From positions 55,590,444 to 55,654,443 of the forward strand of contig CM060174.1 in the NCBI GenBank assembly GCA_030549775.1: DNA of 64,000 nucleotides, written 5' to 3'. Positions 24,590 to 36,225 of the stretch are shown here, one piece after another. The stretch's first letter is position 1. Every line of letters starts with the position of its first letter. The DNA is from Tamarix chinensis. Its lineage: Eukaryota; Streptophyta; Magnoliopsida; Caryophyllales; Tamaricaceae. Position numbers and translations under genes: made by a program. Under the pieces are notes generated by a model. The model was not told where the DNA came from and searched no databases. It saw only the letters and a program-made list of their open reading frames with translations.

Positions 24590-25560
24590 TTTAGGATTTC
24601 AGTATCTGGAATTCTTCAGGATACATGTTCCATCACTATGTAGGTGCAACTCATAAACTCTAATAATACTGTGTACATGAGCAATTTATTTCCACATTTA
24701 CGTTATATTTATGTTTTAATCCTGATCAATAGGGACAGAGATGCTAATTGTAAGTCTGAGGAGGCTATAGTGCATCGCTTCCATATATTTTGCTCATGGA
24801 AATGGTAGCTTTATCCTCGTACTGTTTACGAATAAGTCAATGCTGCTGTTGTTATATAGTTTTGCTGCATCCATTGCCCTATTTTTTTTTTCTTTTTTCC
24901 AATCGAATATATATATTTATTGATTTTTATACGTGAATGAGTTCCCTTCTTCCTTAAAGTTTGTAATTGGATATCATACTTTCAAATTTTATAACATGAC
25001 TTCAGAAGATAATATTATTTTCATTACATAGTTTACAATATTTTTTCATACAAATTGATTTATCCTTAATGCCATCATTTATTTTATTTCGAACCCCCGC
25101 CCCCAATATGGTGTCTTAATCATATTCAAAACTAATAAATGCCATTATGAACTTTCTACTGAAAACTAGTAAATCCTAATTCAAATTAGTGTCAAGGGAT
25201 GAATTAAGTGAATGATTTCGCTAATCATATCCTTAGCATTATGCATCAGCATTTGTTTTGTTTTCATAAATGAACTGATGTGGATTTTTTTTTTTTAATC
25301 CTATTACAAAAGAGCACTCTCTCCTGTTGTCCAAACTAAAGTTAATGCTTAGAGCTTATTGAGGGAGCGAGGGAACAAATAGTCGTCTATTTTAAAATTT
25401 GATTTTCTTAATTTTTTACTATTGCTTTTTATCCTTTTATTTTAATGATGGTACTTAATTAGTTAGAAATGGATTCTACTTATGCAAAGGAAATAATAAA
25501 TTAAAGTTATTGAATCATTTTTTGATAAACTTAGAAGATTAAGATATGCGGGCTCTCTTT
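24590..25560. other. 3' flank of the peptide gene; no further gene seen
   Basis: AT-rich DNA with T runs (24884-24902 and 25288-25300). It includes the presumed 3' UTR. I see no convincing coding frame or repeat structure. Confidence 0.45.
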
Positions 25561-25934
25561 TGTTGGGTAGATAATTCACATTGAATGGTCAATACACATA
25601 TTTGTACTTTTATTTCTAGTTACATTCCATCTTAGGTGACTTGGTGAAATATGAGAATAAACTTCTTCCATATAATATTTATGTGACTCTTTTGGTGTTT
25701 ATAAACCCCCGACTTAGTAAAAGTAGTAGTAATTTATAAGTTAAAATTTACATTCAATGTTGGTTATCTATACATATAGTATATATTGGTCAAGCTATAA
25801 AAACTCATAAAACTTGGGAGGAAGAGGAAAAATCTATATATACATTAACAACAATTTGTAATTGGTAAGGCAAACATGCACTTAAGAACAATTATATGTG
25901 TTAATTCACCAAGTGAAATAATGTATCTCTAACA
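25561..25934 (-). repeat. Short copia-type LTR (3' LTR of a reverse-strand copia remnant)
   Basis: The plus strand runs TGTTGGGTAG to TATCTCTAACA. It is followed at 25935 by CCCCCTTGGATC, whose reverse strand GATCCAAGGGGG is a copia polypurine tract directly before TGTTAGAGATAC. RNase H remnants lie to its right on the reverse strand. The left end is chosen from the TGTTGG start and is less certain. Confidence 0.5.
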
Positions 25935-26640
25935 CCCCCTTGGATCTTTACATTTTATATTTGTTATATGCTTAAGATATAGTGACTCAATAAAAACCTT
26001 ATCAAGAAAAACTAAGTGGGGGAAAAAAAGGGGGGAAGTGTAGTTATTCTTTCTCTTAATTTAACAAATATCTCGAAATGACACATCCCAAACTTATGCA
26101 CCAATATACCAAATCTTTTAGGAGGTAACTATTTTGTGAATAAGTGGGTAATATTCTTAGATGATTGAATTTGTTGGACACTAAGAATTGATACCTTGAA
26201 TAAATCATGCATGCAAAATTTTTTTGTGTTATAAGCTTCATTATATCTTCTTTCATGTATCATTCCTCTACTTTGGTTATGCAAGTTATTTTATCCTCAT
26301 ATATTAGAGTTGGATAATACATGATCACTTTCATACCTTTTCATTTTCTATGTGTTGAATCATTGTCGTGACTACAAGCATCTTCGTCCAGCATCATAAT
26401 GGGAAACTAATTCTTCATCTTTTAATGATGTGACGGTCATAGTTTGCATTCTTGATATCCATAATACTACAATATTTCTAAATGTTAACTTGTAATTGAA
26501 CTATGAGTTTACCTTCTATGGATCTAATAAGTATCATGCATCAACATATCAGATGAGAGTTGCATTTACATGTCTTTACTAGAATTATCAAAGATCATGT
26601 GTAACTTTGAGGTAAAGAAATGCATTTACTAGAATAGACC
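25935..26640 (-). pseudogene. Copia RNase H / C-terminal pol relic
   Basis: Reverse-strand fragments in changing frames give the copia C-terminal signature: YEDKITCITKVEE, then a KLITQKNFACMI-like segment, then NITHLFTK, a stop, and LPPKRFGILVHKFGM (about 26060-26160). This matches the usual NIADLFTK and KLVHNIGM block that closes copia polyproteins. Upstream, a YVDAxYLLDPxK-like stretch near 26550 fits the start of the same RNase H domain. Everything further upstream is missing. Confidence 0.6.
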
Positions 26641-26699
26641 CTTCATTTATGACTTTCAAGTCACAAGGATACTAATCCTACAGTAATTAATAGTTAAAA

Positions 26700-28490
26700 T
26701 ATTCAAGTTATGACAAAAAAAAAACCAAATACCTTTAATTACATAGAGTGTAGTCAAGCATATTACCTAATTAATTTTCAAAAAGGCTCTAATGACACTA
26801 GATGTGGAGGGTTGAACTGGACAATGTGAATATGAGGATATACTATCCAACCTTCTAAATATTACCTCATGTGATTCTCTTAATGCCACCACTTCTTTCT
26901 CCTTATATTCAAATTTGTCCTTTGAAGGGGCAAAATAGGTTGAAACCTTAACTATATGTCCTACATTAGCAACCATGTTATTGAGTGCCCAATGTATACG
27001 TCAAAGGGTTATTCAGACCTTCTTTCTCAAAAGCACCAGTTGGATAGTCCTTTCTCAAACCATCTTATTTAAAGTAAGAATAATAGTAACGGATAAGTAA
27101 CCATATTAAACCAAGTACAGAGAAATATTTTATGCCTTATGATTTTGTCAACCATAGGTCGAGCTGGTTCCTTAGCAATTTTTTTGTTCTTTACCTTAGC
27201 ATATATCAAAACATGTGCTCGCTTAAGGAGTATATATGAGGACTAGATTAACTCTTCTTTCTCCATCAATTGTTTCTCCTATTCCAACAAGTAAAATTAC
27301 TTACTAACAATCTTAGATAATAAATGATATGCATACATATGTATCTATATATATATATATACACACACCAATTCTTTTCTAGTTGACTTGTTGCCTCTTT
27401 GCCCTCTCTTGTGAGTATAAAGATTTTTCTTTGCATTAGCTCTATTCTTGGCACTCTTCACCAACCACATTGCATATGTAGATTATGCTAGTTTGAATTA
27501 TAACATAAGTTAATAATAATATGTTCTTACATACTTCATGTTTCCCTAAAATCCTCCATAAATATAACTCCCTCCATTAGTTAAAGGCCATCACATCCCT
27601 ATAGATATACAAGGGCATGGACATGATTGTACCATCAATTGTGTACATTTGGTTTTTAACCATCCATGACATCCAATCCATCCAGAACTTTTCAACTCGA
27701 TTGATAATAAGCTTCTTATGTTTTTGACCAACATTATATCCTTGCTACAAATAAAAAAAAAATCAAATAGTATGCATATAATTAAATTAACATAGGCTAA
27801 TAACAAACGAAAATGTTATATTTATTTTTTAAATTCAAATCATAATATTGTGTTAGCCCACACCCAATCCTTCAAATATTTTAAAGCATCCTTCCATGTC
27901 TAATAAGTGATAGGGATGTTATCATGAGTCCTAAAGTTACATCAATTAATAAACAAATCCCTATGTTTCCTACTAGATACTTTAATTAATCAAAATCAAC
28001 ATTAAGCATGTTGTGTGTTTCTCTATTTCTAGCAATTTGTATCAATCTAAATCTCCCCCTTCTTTGAGTTCTCTAATGTCTTGAGCATGTGTATACTCTT
28101 CACATGGATCCATACCTGAAACAACAAACAAAGATTGCAGATTAGGAAGTAAAGAAAGAAATATGGGATGTGATATAGTCAAAATATATATAAAAAACCA
28201 TTATGCACAAAATTAAAAAAAAACATCACATAAGAAGTAATTAAAATTTCATCTATAAAACTTTAATCTGTAATGTGGGCCCTCTTTATGTACAAACTCT
28301 AATTCAAGTACATAGACCCCTTCTTCGTGATTATCTCATGCATAGAGGTTATCAGTAACATCATCATGGTTGAATGATAATGTTAATTTAATAGTCAAAA
28401 CGTTCTCTCCTTTTATGCCATATTCCTTCCTTTTTTTGCATCAAAGGCAATAGACAACCATTTATCAACTGGGTTAATAAGATAGAATAC
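26700..28490 (-). pseudogene. Fragment of a second CACTA element (DUF4216 end plus PF03004-like gene)
   Basis: On the reverse strand, QVFYLINPVDKWLS at about 28450-28490 and NHEEGVYV further on match the DUF4216 tail of CACTA transposases. After about 150 bases a second frame starts with MDPCEEYTHAQDIRELKEGG (about 28110). It continues in pieces with NIPITY, a stop, TWKDALKYLKDWVW (about 27900), then YNVGQKHKKLII (27591-27750), and KNRANAKKNLYTHKRG (about 27420), the pattern of the PF03004 plant transposase gene. It ends in a charged, possibly coiled-coil frame at 26767-26976. The order is the same as in the CACTA element at 48907-59418, but no termini are visible. Assignment is by motif resemblance only. 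Confidence 0.5.
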
Positions 28491-29289
28491 TTGTTTTGCT
28501 TACGAGGACACTATAAATAGGTTATGCATGAGCAAGTGATATATGGACAATGTAAATGTCATTATTTTCCCTTTGCTTTTATAAGATTTGATCTTTCCTT
28601 GAAATTTTCTCCTTTAGATAGATAGTACATAAAAAAATAAAAATTAAGAAATTAAGAGGAGAAATCAAAGGGAAAATGAAAAAAAAAACATGGAAAATGG
28701 AATAAAACATGAAGGGAAAAGGAAAATGAAGAGGGAACACATGAAGAATACATGGAATCAATGGATGAAAAGATGAAAAATGGATAACAAACATCTAAGA
28801 AGATCTGGTGCTAAAGTTTGGAGAAGATAAGTAAAAGAAGAAACAAAACAACCCCTGTGTTTATTTTAAAATGGGGACCATGTCTTGTCATTAGAATTAG
28901 GAATATCAATTTTTAAATTTCAATGAGTTCATGGAAAAGGACATAACACCCCCATGTAATACAATTATGGATTGTGTTTCTACAAAATTCTGTAATCGCT
29001 TGTGTGGTATTCTCCTTTATATATCTTCTAGTTTCCATGTATTTGAGGGTCGAATTTTAAGTTTTTTTGAAAACCATAATTCTATTTTCTCTCTATGTAG
29101 TACATAAATTTCATCATTACAATTCTATTGATCATTATCCTTTTAGATAGAAAGCACTCTTGTTATTTCACAATTTAAGATGATAAGTTCTTTCCCATTT
29201 ATTTATTAATTATGAAAAGTTTATTTCAGTTTGAATACAAGTGTATTATGTTTACTCCATCATTATTTTTTTATCATTAATGTTTTTTT
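28491..29289 (+). repeat. Athila-1 5' LTR, segment 1 of 3
   Basis: It matches the reverse complement of the Athila-2 LTR. For example, ATTTTTATAAGATTTAATCT in Athila-2 corresponds to GCTTTTATAAGATTTGATCT at 28575, followed by shared TTTCTTGA..TTTTCTC and by AAATCAAAGG..GAACACATGAAG..GGAATCAATG. The start is taken where this similarity begins; the first part of the LTR is missing or replaced by the CACTA fragment. It is broken at 29289 by Gypsy-2. A reverse-strand ORF at 28579-28794 is not a gene. Confidence 0.65.
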
Positions 29290-30304
29290 ATATAAAATCA
29301 AATTATAAAGACTTAATATTTATTATTATGAAGTCTATTGTCCTTTACCTAGAAGGATACCCTATGAATTTGAAGACAAACAAATGATTACATTGTTAGT
29401 TATGATTGAAACTTACAAAATGAGTCACAAGCGAGAGGGGTATGTGCATGGCATGAATGGGATGCATAAGAGAATTTTTTAGACCTAATGGCATTTCTTT
29501 AGCTTTATTTAGTGCGCTATTAATTTTTTAATTATTTGCATTATTATCAGTGAGAGTATAAAGTAGCTTTTTAAGGAGATTCTATATTATTATATCTTAT
29601 AAGGTTTGTTTGATAAGATGTGCTTGGAGTGGGAAACAAGACATTGCATGGGGGTTGACTAGATCAAATATGTTTTCCTGAATAATTATATTTATCTTGT
29701 TATATTGAGGATTTGCAAATAGGGTATAAAAACCTTAGCGTTATAAGTGCATATGCATAGCTAATGGAATGAAAATACAAGTTATTCCTTATTTAAATTA
29801 TGTGTGAGTTCTTCTCAATTATAATAAATTATGTGTGAGTGATAATTATTGAAGCCCTTAATGTATTTGTATATGTGAATTAGATGTTAAGTAATATACC
29901 TAAACCCATCCATAACCTAGAACAATCTTCAACCCTAGCTGCCACTTTCATTATAACATTCATCATCTTCAACTCTATCTTCAACATATTCTTCTTACTT
30001 AATTCTACCTATTCTATATCCAAACCCTAGATAATAATTATATTATTATCATAGGTTCATCATCTCTATATCATACTCAAAATCTCTTCATCAAATCATC
30101 ATCACAATCATTCAACATCATAATTTTCATCCCACATCCAAAACCCTAATCTTAAACCCTAACCTACAAACCATATCACTCTAAAACCCTAAATATTCAA
30201 CCATCATCTTTCTTAATATATCATTACCAAAGCTTTATCATCACATTCAAACCCTAAAAGTTGTATATTACCAACCAATTCATTAGTCCATAACCCTATA
30301 CACA
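29290..30304 (+). repeat. 5' LTR of Gypsy-2
   Basis: It aligns with 34532-35778: AGTATTTATTATTATGG there against AATATTTATTATTATGA here, GAAACTTACAAAATGAGTCAC near 29410 against GAAACTTGCAAAATAAGTCAC near 34645, and the shared end AACCCTATACACA. The right end is fixed by the primer site. The left end is less clear because the TG start has decayed. The 3' third holds many AAACCCTAA telo-box-like words. Confidence 0.8.
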
Positions 30305-30311
30305 TAAATTT

Positions 30312-30323
30312 TGGTATCATAGC
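30312..30323 (+). other. Primer-binding site of Gypsy-2 (initiator tRNA-Met type)
   Basis: TGGTATCATAGC is one base off TGGTATCAGAGC, the usual site complementary to initiator tRNA-Met. It lies a few bases after the LTR end. Confidence 0.75.
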
Positions 30324-30479
30324 ATAGGTTTTGGTTTAGTTTGATATACAAGATCAAGAACCAATTTTTTATTCAAGATTATTTTAAGTACACATTTCTA
30401 CCTCAAGATTATTTTCATAAATCATCAAGAAGGTGCCATGATTCAAGATTTTGATTGATTTTGGGAGTAATTTTTTATG

Positions 30480-31350
30480 AACATCATTCAGTTGGTGTAA
30501 GGAAAACATGACAAGCCAAGATGAAGATTTGAGAGATTTTCTCAAGGTGTTGGTGACGGATATCAAGGAAGTAAAGTTGTTATAGGGGGTTATGGTTCAA
30601 ATTTCAATGGGATATTGAAGTCATAAACTTCTAAAGACATAAATCAAGACAATAATAGGAGGTTAAATCATGAAAAGAAGGGTAATGACAAGGTGGCTGA
30701 CAACGTTAATAAGCAATATTTCAAGTGTAGAGGCTATGGTCACTATGCTAGGGATTTTTCAAATTAAAAGGGCTTGACTTGAAGGGAGATAGCAACCATG
30801 GATGTTTTTGATGAGGAAAATGAATAATATGATGAAGACCTTGAAGAATGAAGTGATAATCAAGAAGAAGCTTCAAAATATGAACAAGTTGATTGCTATG
30901 TATTACAAAGAGTGCTTCAAGTGAAATAAATATCTCAACCTACTCTAAGGAAGAATATTTTTAAAGCCACTTGTAGAGTTGGATATAAAGTGTGTGAAGT
31001 CATCAATGATAGTAGCTCTTGTACCAATGTTGCTAGTGAAAGAATGGTAAGCATGCTTGGATAGGAGACCATGGATCATCCAAGGCCATATTCACGTCAA
31101 TGACTCAACAAGGACAAAGGTGTATGGGTAACCAAACAACCTATTATCTCTTTTAAAATTGATATTATTTTAATGATATTTTATGTGATATTATACTCAT
31201 GGATGCTTGTCATATTTTATTGGGAAGACCTTGGTAATTTGATAGGAATGTTCCACACGATGGAGTCCTTAATGAGTGTGTGGTGTGAAAAGGAAAAAAG
31301 AACTTTCTTGGGGCAATCTTTCATTCATTAAGCATGTAGAAAAAATATGA
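30480..31350 (+). pseudogene. Gypsy-2 gag zinc knuckle and protease relics
   Basis: A short gag remnant starts near 30508 (MTSQDEDLRDFL). The zinc knuckle at about 30717-30765 reads YFKCRGYGHYARDF, where the normal CCHC pattern has lost its first and last Cys. The protease relic near 31005-31240 shows NDSSSCTNVASERMV, then HPRPYS, and VIFYW..DLG where a LLGRPW block is expected. In this family the active site is usually DGGSC. Most of gag between the primer site and the knuckle is missing. 31350-31936 holds a spacer with a partial duplication, listed separately. Confidence 0.65.
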
Positions 31351-31800
31351 GTGACTTATGTATTTCTTGCAAGCCCCATATCTCATTGCTGGCTTGGCAG
31401 CTAGTCCCACACTAATCCCGCTGCTACTAGAAGCTCCCAACTCTAACAAGATCAGTCCTTAAGAAGGTAATCATCTATTTCTTGAGTTCTACTAGCAAAA
31501 TCTAGTTTAGTTCGCCCTCAACAACAAACAAAGAGTACTCTAAAGATGAAATTATAGAAACATTCAAATGAAAAGACATGAATGAACTCATTAAATTAAC
31601 ACTGAGACTCATTCGAAATAATGGTTCACTACCAGTATAAAGAATAAAGACTCAAGTTTAATATAGATGTGGGAAGCTCAGTTTTAAGGAGTGAAAGCTG
31701 AGAGGGAGCCAAATGTATGAAGAAAAAAAGGGGGTTGAATTTGAATGGAGTAATGACAAAAGAAAAAAAATTGAAGCAAACAAAAGAGTAAAAATAAGGA

Positions 31801-31965
31801 GTTGTTGATCCTCAAGGAGTGTGAGATGATTAAAGCTATTAAAGATGACAAAGTATGCTATGTATTGGTGGCGAAGGAAGAAGTTGTTGACCCTTATGGA
31901 GTTTGAGATGATTGAAGCTATTAAGGACAACGAAGTTTGCTATATATTGGTGGTGAAAGAGTCCA
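31801..31965 (+). repeat. Tandem duplication of about 82 bp just before Gypsy-2 RT
   Basis: The block from GTTGTTGATCCTCAAGGAGT to GGTGGCGAAGGAA recurs from 31883 as GTTGTTGACCCTTATGGAGT to GGTGGTGAAAGAG. It encodes twice a short EFEMIEAIKD-like stretch, and the period is not a multiple of three, so it disrupts the frame. Confidence 0.75.
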
Positions 31966-34530
31966 ACTAGGGGAGAATTCTAGTATGGATCCAAAATTAC
32001 AACAAGTGTTGAAGGAGTGTGTAGGTGTCTTTCCAAATGAGTTGCCACCTAGATTTTCTCCTTTTAGAGATATTGAGCACTCCATTGATCTTATTATAGG
32101 AGTTCTATTACCAAATAAGCTAGCTTATAGATGCAATCTAGAAGAGTTTAAGGAGTTGTAATGACAAGTGCAAGAGTTGTTGGATAAAGGCTATGATTGT
32201 GAGAGTACGGGTCCATGTAGTGTCCCAACATTATTATTACCTAAGAAGGATAGTACGAGGAGGATCTACATTGATTCTAGAGTGGTTAACAATATCACAA
32301 TCAAATCTAGATTTCTTATGTGAAGGCTGGATGATATGCTAGATTAGTTGCATGGAGTAAATGTGTTTTCTAAGCTTAACCTTAGGAGTGGCTACCATTA
32401 TATGAGAATAAGGGAAGGGGACGAATGGAAGACAGATTTCAAGGCTAATTATGGGCCGTTTAAGTGGTTGGTGATGCCATTTGGGCTATGTAATGCAACA
32501 AGCTCATTCATAAGATTGATGCCTAAGCATTTGAAGATATTATTTGATAAGCTTAGGGAGGTGAAACTTTATGGTAAAATGGAGAAGTGTAATTTTATGA
32601 TGGAGAGTGAGATTTTCCTAGGCTATATTGTGAGTGGAAACACTATTAGAGTTAATCCTTCAAAAGTGGAAGCTATTCAAACATGTCATTGTCCTACCTA
32701 TGTCCCTGAGGTTTAGAGTTTCCTTAGATTGACTTCATTTTATAGGAGGTTTATCTGAGATTTTTCTACTATTACATCACTGATTACACAATCTATGAAG
32801 AAGGGGGAGTCTCATTAGAATGAGCACGCAACAAATTCTTTCAAAGACTTGAAGATAAAGATATTAAATGCACCAATATTATCTTTACATAGTTTTTATA
32901 AATTATTTGAAGTAATTTGTATTGGTAGTGGTGTAGGTATTGGAGGTGTGCTCACTAGAGAATATGCTAATTAAATTTTTCAATGAAAAGTTGAATAGTG
33001 CAATACTATATTATTAAACTTATGATAAGTAGTTCTATGCTACTTTTCATTTCTTGGAGACATGTAGTCGTCATTTGAGGCCTAAGCCTTTTGTGCTTCA
33101 CTCGGTTCATAAGAGTTTGAAGTATCTACATGGTTACAGGAAAGTGAGTCAACACATGCCAAGTGGGTTAGTTTTCTCCAAAAATTTGTGTTCCCTACAA
33201 GACATGTGGAAGGCAAGGAGAATATTGTTGTAGATGATTGTTTTAATAGGACTATGATACTTAAGATGGTAGATGCAAAGCTTTTGGGTTTCAAGATGTT
33301 GTAGAGTCAATATGTCATTTATGATGATTTTGCTATGATTTTTGAAGAGTGCAAGAAACAAGTAAATCATGGAGCTTATTTTCTTTAAGATGGATTCTTT
33401 TTCAAGAAAAATAAATTATGTGTGCCTAAGACATCAATTCAAGATTTTCTAATCAAAGAGGTGCATGAAGTAGGTATTATAAAACACTTTAGAGTTCACA
33501 AGATTTTTTAGCTATTACAAGAGCATTATTATTGGCCAAGAATGCAGAAAGGAGTGCAAGCCATGGTTGATAGGTGTGCTACATGTCAAAGGAGAAAGAT
33601 TTCTTTCATAAAGGATTATATATACCCTTACCTATGCCTACTCAACCATGGGAAGGTGCTAGTATGGATTTTATTTTAGGATTTCCTAGGACACAAAGAG
33701 GTAAAGATTCTAATATGGTTGTGGTGGATTGATTTTCCAAGCTAGCTAATTTTATTCCATGTTACAAGATCGATGATGCTAATCATATTATGGATTTTTA
33801 TTTCAAGAAAATTGTGATATTGTATAGGATTCCAAGGATTATAGTTTCGGATAGAGATGTGAAGTTCCTAAGTTAGTTTTGGAAGACATTATGTCATATG
33901 CTATGAACAAAGCTTCTATTTAGTATGTTACATCATCCTCAAAAAAATGGTAAAATCTAAGATACTAATAGATAATTGCGTAATTTGATAAGGGGATTGG
34001 TGAGTAAGAGTGCTAAAGATTGGGATATTAAGTTAGCACATGTGGAATTTGCTTACAATCAGAGTCCTTCAACTACAACTGGCTGTAGTCCATTTGAGAT
34101 AGTTTATGGTGTTAATCCATACATGACGATTGATATGGTACCATTGAAGAAAGGTGAAATGAAGAAATATAATGCACAAGAAAGAGTGGAGTTCTTTTAG
34201 AAAATTCATCAAGAAATCAAGCACAACACTGAGAAGGCAAATGAAGTACACAAGGAAAGAGCAAATAAGCATAGGAGTCAACATGTATTTCAACCAAAAT
34301 ATTTGTTATGGTTGCACTTAAGGAAGGATAGTTTTCATAATCTAAGGAAAAATATGCTTATGGAAAGGGAAAATGGTCCTTTAAAAAACAATTAGAATTT
34401 ATAGAGAGTTCTTATCAACAATATTTACCTAATTTATATGGTGGGGCATCTAGAGCATTCAATGTTAGAGATATTAGTCATTACTATGGAGAGGCGAATT
34501 TGAGGGAAATTTCAAGTCAACAAGGGGAGA
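31937..34530 (+). pseudogene. Gypsy-2 pol: reverse transcriptase, RNase H, integrase relic
   Basis: RT begins near PNKLAYRCNLEEFKEL (about 32108) and runs through [32 protein letters not shown] and [13 protein letters not shown] (32348-32520). There is a gap where the catalytic FxDD block should be: MRLM is followed directly by [17 protein letters not shown]. RNase H has lost most of its core but keeps GVGIGGVL (about 32933) and KENIVVDD (33215). Integrase shows the zinc region with YYWPRMQKGVQ and CATCQRR (about 33530-33600), [14 protein letters not shown] (about 33660) and WDIKLAHVEFAYNQSPS (34020-34070). In-frame stops occur throughout. It ends at the polypurine tract before 34532. Confidence 0.85.
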
Positions 34531-34531
34531 A

Positions 34532-35778
34532 TGATACAGGATGAAATGATCAATACTTAGTATTTATTATTATGGAACCTATTGTCGTTAGGGAACCTAT
34601 AAATTTAAAGACAAACGGATGCCTACATTTCTATATATGTTTGAAACTTGCAAAATAAGTCACTAGCAAGAGAGGCATGTGTATGGCATGTGAGAGATGC
34701 ATCAAAATGTTTTTTTTACTTAGGGCTTATTTGGTATAGGAGTGATAGGGGTGGAAAAAATTCTCTCCTATTTTTTATTTTTTATATTAAGTATTTAATG
34801 ATAATAAATATGTTTTTAATAAAATTCCCATTTTATATCATATTAAGATCTAAAATAGATATTCATTTGATTAACAATATTTAATTTTCACTAGATTATA
34901 CAAGATATATAAAATATGGGGGTAATTTTTCGACCCATAATACCTCATAAACAAACAAGAACTTAATGAATGTTTTTAGCTTTATTTAGTGTGTCATTGT
35001 TTTGTTAATTATTTGTATAATGATTGGATAGAGCATAAATTAGCTTTTTAAGGGGATTCTATTTTATATGATTTATCTTATAAGATGGTCTTGGAGTGGG
35101 GAACATGACATTGCATGGGAGTCTATTAGATTATATTTTTATTCCTAATTAATTTGAATTATCTTGTAATATTGAGGAGGTGTAAATAGGCTATAAAACC
35201 CTTAGGTTTACACATTTATATGCATATCCAATTGAATGAAAATACAAGTTATTCATTATTTGAATTTTTTGTGAGCTCTTCCCAATTAAATCAATTATGT
35301 GTGAGTGATTATTATTGAAACCCTTAATCTCTTTGTTTTTGTAAATTAGAGGTTAAGTAATATCCCTAAACCTATGCATAACCCATGCCAATCTTGAACC
35401 CTAGCCGACAATTTGAACATAACATTCATCATCTTCATCTTCATCTTCAACCAATTCTCTTTACTTAATTATACATATTCTATATCCAAACCCTGTATAA
35501 TAATTATATTATTATCATATTTTCATCATCTCCATATCATACTCGAAATATCTTCATCAAATCATCATCATCACAATCGCTTATCATCATCATCTTCATC
35601 CTACATCCAAAACCCTAATCTTAAACCCTAACCCTAACCTATAAATCATATCCCCTCAAAACCCTAAATATTTAACCATCATATTTTTAATCAATCATTA
35701 GCAAATATTTATTATAACACTCAGACCCTAGCTAACCCATGTTACCACCCAATTTAAATGTCCTTAACCCTATACACA
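34532..35778 (+). repeat. 3' LTR of Gypsy-2
   Basis: It starts TGATACAGG directly after AAGGGGAGAA and ends CCTATACACA. It is longer than the 5' LTR mainly because of the insert at 34723-34960. It contains the same run of AAACCCTAA-like words (35600-35660). Confidence 0.8.
34723..34960. mobile_element. MITE-like insertion in the Gypsy-2 3' LTR
   Basis: This 238-bp piece is present in the 3' LTR but absent from the 5' LTR. The ends are imperfect inverted repeats (GGGCTTATTTGGTATAGG against CCTCATAAACAAACAAGA). The flanks carry a direct ACTTA on both sides. It has no coding potential. The size and TIR word suggest a hAT-like MITE, though an 8-bp duplication is not clear. Confidence 0.6.
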
Positions 35779-36076
35779 TGATTTTTCTTTGATGGTGTGT
35801 TGTTAATAATTGATAATAGTTATGAATTATTGAATCATATTTTTTGTTATTATGACTATGAAGAGAGTAATGTAAATTTGAAAAAGATAGGAGTAATAAA
35901 TGATAGAATTAGGGTTTTGGATATGAAAAGCAATTTTGAATTATGATTTTAAGTGATATCTAATTGAATTAATAGACAAAATTAAATGATTTTGTATCGT
36001 GGATTATGAGTTTGCACAAACTAGATTGTTCATTTCATTATCAAACACTCTAATCAATGCTTAGATGATGGAATTA
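35779..36076 (+). repeat. Athila-1 5' LTR, segment 2 of 3
   Basis: It matches the reverse complement of about 60240-60510. AGAATTAGGGTTTTGGATATG is nearly shared, as is the AATTGAATTAATAGACA stretch and the GAATTAATACGTACTTGTTAA before the LINE. It lies between Gypsy-2 and the LINE. Confidence 0.7.
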
Positions 36077-36091
36077 ATACGTACTTGTTAA
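36077..36091 (+). repeat. Target-site duplication of the LINE, left copy
   Basis: ATACGTACTTGTTAA; the right copy at 41386-41400 is ATACGTACTTCTTAA (14 of 15 identical). Confidence 0.85.
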
Positions 36092-36225
36092 TCAAGTGAG
36101 GTAAATATATATCAAAAAATTATTACTGTACAACTACACAGGGCATACCCTGGTTGACAGGCCCCAAGCTTACATAAATATGTTGCCAGCCTCCAAAGGA
36201 GGAGAAAACACCCTAGGTTACACAA

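Larger units (their letters stand above)
29290..35778 (+). mobile_element. Gypsy-2: Ty3/gypsy retrotransposon with both LTRs, inserted in the Athila-1 LTR
   Basis: The order is 5' LTR (29290-30304), initiator-Met primer site (30312), shortened gag, protease, RT/RNase H/integrase (31937-34500), polypurine tract GGGGAGAA and 3' LTR (34532-35778). Athila LTR sequence lies on both sides (28491-29289 and 35779-36095), so it is a nested insertion. Coding parts carry many stops. The gag-protease-RT region shares family motifs with Gypsy-1. Confidence 0.85.
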
